Positions 59,875 through 64,000 of a stretch of 64,000 bases of DNA are shown piece after piece (positions within the stretch are counted from its first letter, which is position 1; every line of letters starts with the position of its first letter). Origin of the DNA: Topomyia yanbarensis (lineage: Eukaryota > Arthropoda > Insecta > Diptera > Culicidae); NCBI RefSeq assembly GCF_030247195.1, contig NC_080671.1, positions 413,798,044 through 413,862,043 on the forward strand, read 5' to 3'. The position numbers and the translations under genes were made by a program. Under the pieces are notes generated by a model. The model saw only the letters and a list, made by a program, of their open reading frames with translations, was not told the DNA's origin and did no database searches.

Positions 59875-60420
59875 TTATTTACAATGTACGAAAATTCTTC
59901 GTTGCAGTAAACAAGCAGCAAATTCGTGCATTCTATGACCATTTTTGCTGCTGTCTTGAAGGTTTCGGTCGACAGTATTGTTACGCTTCTTCGTTTTGCT
60001 GGCTGCGGTCGTGAAGATTTCATCCTTGTTGACTGCATTTTGACTGGCTGTGATGTTTGTTGCTACTGGAGTACTAGATGTAGTCGTTTTGTATTGAATA
60101 TTTGTTGGTTGTTTAAACGTCACTACTGGTTGGACAATTGATAGTGTTTAAGCTGTGGCTGTTGAAGTCTGGATGATTTTATTGGTTGTAGGTGATGTTT
60201 TCTTCTTATGGGTTTCCACGCACGGTTTTCCATAATGTGCAGATTGTTCACAAAACTGACACGTGGCAGTTTGATGGTCATATGTGCACAGGGTGGACTG
60301 GGCATAGAGGTATGGGGCGTTTTAGTCGCATTCTTACGCGTAGAAACCACATGTCTTGAAGTCAATGACCGCTGTGAAACAACGCTTCAATGTGAACTCA
60401 TCATGCTCAGGCTGAGACAT
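59875..60420 (-). pseudogene. Gag-like ORF1 fragment with one CCHC knuckle
   Basis: A single minus frame starts at ATG 60420 (MSQPEHDEF) and continues to 59875, broken by three in-frame stops. It includes CQFCEQSAHYGKPC, a CX2CX4HX4C knuckle, then a Lys/Thr/Asn-rich region. Fits the C-terminal part of a retrotransposon gag protein, of a different family from the ORF1s at 3 and 41 kb. A cellular CCHC protein is an alternative. Confidence 0.6.
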
Positions 60421-62959
60421 CTCGACCGACAAAATGCATACAATACTCACTACAACAATAACAGTGCTTTATTTATATAGGGTTTCAATAGCTTAGCGTG
60501 CACCGAACCGAACCGAACGCGAAGGGGAGCTGCTTTGAACGTGAACAGTATCGTTGGTGGTTGGAAATAGACGATATTCCCGCATTGTTTCAGAAACCCT
60601 AATGATGCTCAAAACAATAGGTTTTTAAAGATGTATGCTTTGAAAAACAATTTTTAAAATATTAGTATTGCTTAACCAACACAAGTTCAATATTTTCCCC
60701 AACCTAAATCATTTTGGTTTAGCGCTTATGCCACAATTTGCTAAAGAAGTTGACGCTTTTGTTATTGTAAAAGAAATGCGCTGAAAGTATATTCAGCAAA
60801 ACCATGTTAGGTAACAAGTTGTTTAAGAAGTTGGCCATTGAAAATTTCCACAATCAACTTCCGCAATTACCATTTTATTCGCGCCGTGAATCACACACTT
60901 TGACAAATTTTACAATAAATAAACCGGCATCAAGTTCCCATTTTCCGCGCGATAAGAGAAACCCAGCAGCCGTGGAATGGTCGACAATCAACGAAAAACT
61001 CGTGTCCCGCTCGCCAGGTTCGGTTCCTCTAATCACCACCTAAAGCAAAATTTATCGTCGAAAATATCATTCCACATAATTTCTCCGCCCCAGACCATTG
61101 CGCTACGGCATAAGTTCCCGCCATTAACCGAGTAAGCAGGATATTCACCCCGCACGTGCCCTACCGCCGTACCGGGCCACAAATTGTGTTAGGCAGACTT
61201 CTTTTTTTTGTTGGCCAGCCGGCGGCAGGAAGGAAACACGGAAAGAACGATGCCACCCACTTTTTGTTGTTTCTTTAGTTAGTCACAGTTCATTTCGGAA
61301 ACCGACCATCGGAGCATGCCAAACGAAGCTCACCTTCTTTTTTACGACTTGACTCTGTTTACTGCCATCATTTTAACGACCAGACACGATATGCTAAACT
61401 GGGAGTCGTTTCTATACCGCATACACTTGATTTTCCCCGTCCTGGTTGAGCTAGTCGGCGGCGCCCCGAACCGACGACGGATATTTTCGACAAAAACAAC
61501 CAAGAACACGTGGAGCTCGGGGAAATAATCAATTTTCCTCCGACAGCCACTTTAATCCCATGAAGACTTTATTAGTTCAGTTTATTTTTTTCTTATTCTA
61601 CTTGTAGAAGGCCGTGGGAAAACTGACGTGATGTATGGTATTATTTCGATTTTCTCACATTTCCGGCGATTGTCCCCGGTGGTGGGGCGTCGGCGTCACT
61701 TACCGGGCCTATTTTCCACTGTTTTGTTGAGCAACCGTCTGCCATTGACCGGAGATTGGCGCTGAACCGTGGATTTCCCCCAGGTACCTGTCACCGTTGC
61801 CGCCGGCGAAGAAGCTGGAGGCTGGAAGAAGGAAATAGAAGAAATGAAGAAAATGAATGAAATTATGATGAATCGTCTGTGATCGGTGGGGTAAGCTTAT
61901 GTTCTGGGTTCTTGTTTCGAAAGAGGTTCCTGCGGAACGGTTTGGGGCGAAGGTGAACATTGATGGATGATTTATGGCACGATGGACTACGGTAAATGTG
62001 CTCGGTCTTTAACAAATTTGCAAACAACAATTTTCGTTCATCCTCGAAGGAAGTAGGACTCCGGAGAGAAACCATCAGTAAAGTTTTGTTTTGTAATAAT
62101 CGAATGTCAAAGGAAAATTATGTAAATTTCCCGAACGTCAAGATTATTCTCTGGGGTTATAAAATGGAAACATTTCGCACACTTCAGGTGTAAGTAACTG
62201 GCTGTACAAACGAAAAATAAACAAAATTTTCAACGAAGGCCAACGACTGTGAAAAAAGTCAAAACAACTTTCACCTTACGGGGAAGGTAAAATTTAATCG
62301 AGCGTAACGTGTGTCACAGCCGGTGACGCTTCTCGGAGCGTTTCCCGAGTTCGTCGAGGTGATAATAGTTGAAACTTTTTTTTTGCTTTTCTCCCATCGG
62401 CGCCTGCAGAAAGTGTGAACAATAGCAACAACAACCAGGCGAACCACTGACAGGTGATATCGTTTAACATTTCCCAAACGCCGTCAGCACTGGCATACGG
62501 CCGAACAAGCGGAATAACGTCGGGGAAAACTTTTCACCCCCGCCCTCTATTTTTCAGTATCTAATGGAAGCTGTCTGTTTTTGAGTTATGCATCGGTGAT
62601 TAAATTTCCTGTTGAGCAATACACTTGAAACGTAGAGTTGGACATTTTCCCCCGCGGAGAAGTTTGACGCTAATCAAGCTACTTGGATCGTTAATTGCGC
62701 GAAACTTACGAGACAACTCACGACGTTCAACGACGGGAACACTTGTTGTACTCATTCTGTTAATAGAATTAAATTTTGCATTAAACGTGGGCTTTTTGAA
62801 GATTTTAACGACTGACAAGACACTCTTTACCGCAGTAAGGATCGCGACAGTGGATGTTGTCAAAAAAATGTCCAGAATGAAAATTTAGCAGAAATTTTGA
62901 GGTTTACTTGAACTAAACAACTTAGCCTTATTGTCTTTAAAAACGCTTTCGTAGTTTGC
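60421..62959. other. No gene recognised
   Basis: Unique-looking, moderately GC-rich sequence. Frames are short and without motifs. Confidence 0.4.
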
Positions 62960-64000
62960 GAGCCCCTTCTTTTTGTTAACACAACAGTTAGGGTGGTTTT
63001 AATTTTATCAGGATCAAAAAATTTACTTTTTAATCATTCTAGATAGAGCCATACGATCTTCAATGAAGTTATAGAACGGTAAGTTTTAGAAAAGTTTACT
63101 GAAGACATATAAGTTCTATCTGTCACACTTTTCATTTTACAACAAATTTAAAATCGAAGGTTTGGGTGTTTCTTAGTATTTCTCAAAAAAACTGTTTTAT
63201 TCAAATAACTTGCGGTAAAAGGGTTCTTCGGTATAACAATATCACTCATGGGGGCAAACAAAAGATAATTATTATTCAACACATATGAGGTCATTATTTG
63301 AGGTATAATTGAGCAAAAAAGGCGAATGCGATATTTTTTAATATTTAATCAAATTGATTTCAAAAAATCCAACAGTCAATTCATGGAAACCCAAATTTTT
63401 AATATAACTTTTGCACTTTAATTTTTTGATAACAAATTCTTTAGATGTTTGTCCGAGTTCTTGAAGACAAATATTTCCTTCTAAACCATTAAAACTTCTA
63501 TTATTCAAAAGAATTAAGTACCTATAATAGTTCTTATTTCTTTTGAATAATAGAAACTACAGTTAACAATATAAAATGCGAAACTATAGTTTTCATGACA
63601 AAATTTTGCATTTTACAAGACTTTCTATTGTAAATTTATAAAATTCTGAAAATTAACTTTCCAATGGTTCGAGATAGAGTTTCACAATCTCTCAGAAAAT
63701 TTTAGAAAATCAAATTTTAAGAAGCTTTGCCGAGGACACTGGAATTCTATTTCTTGCATTTTTCATTTTACAAAATTTAAACAAACAAAATTAGGGTCTG
63801 TTTTGAAAAATGGTTTTGTTTATATAACTTTTACAGTTTTGATTTTTCATTCAAATGACTTTAGAAATAATTTCAGATATTTTGAAGGAGAACAGTTTGT
63901 CCCAATATATTGAACTTCTGCCATCTTTCGTTAGAACGTTATATGTACTTTTTTTATTTTTTGAGTAAATATTGCAAGATATCGAAAAACAGCGCATTTG
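62960..64000. repeat. Diverged copies of an AT-rich dispersed repeat
   Basis: CATTTTACAACAAATTTAAA (63133) and CATTTTACAAAATTTAAAC (63765), each preceded by TGAAGACAT or CGAGGACAC with TTCTAT, indicate a roughly 630 bp periodic relation. A short hairpin, CTATTATTCAAAAGAA against TTCTTTTGAATAATAG, lies at 63498-63553. Confidence 0.4.

Overview
The window looks like a repeat-dense, AT-rich chromosomal segment from a culicine mosquito, most likely Aedes. This rests on a tRNA-derived SINE of the Feilai type, RNase H-bearing non-LTR retrotransposons with CCHC gag proteins, several Tc1/mariner-like relics, many small terminal-inverted-repeat (TIR) elements and short introns in a hAT relic. Species and element family names are inferences from recognised motifs; nothing was searched.

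Layout. 1-4.0 kb: a broken non-LTR copy (minus strand) with a nonsense codon in ORF2, a 1.1 kb TIR element in the end of ORF1 and a 186 bp MITE in the start of ORF1. 4-15 kb: nested MITEs, foldbacks and a long AAAT microsatellite, no genes. 15.2-16.9 kb: a hAT transposase relic with two recognisable introns. 17.7-18.3, 21.7-22.9 and 30.6-31.2 kb: three Tc1/mariner-like relics; the second keeps both TIRs and sits in a 115 bp repeat array. 24.5-29.6 kb: an inverted-repeat-bounded block holding degenerate histone H3 genes in tandem, some with TATA-like boxes and histone 3' stem-loops. 36.1-42.5 kb: a full-length non-LTR element with target-site duplications, ORF1 and ORF2, and a poly-G-bearing tandem repeat in its 3' UTR. 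43.6-47 kb: a jockey-type RT fragment, a perfect palindrome and dispersed repeats. 48.25-48.83 kb: the only likely host coding sequence, a terminal exon of a zinc metallopeptidase. 52-53.5 kb: a SINE next to an RNase H relic that carries a second palindrome. 57-60.4 kb: a SINE-like element, an 8 bp satellite and a gag relic.

Much of the remainder (18.3-21.3, 33.7-36.1, 48.8-51.6, 53.5-57.3, 60.5-62.9 kb) shows no convincing coding or repeat structure and could be intergenic or intronic. The genes do not form a pathway. What the window mostly records is the order of insertions: elements inside elements, and inverted duplications that look like template switching. The most unusual parts are the tandem H3 pseudogene block and the two hairpin duplications.
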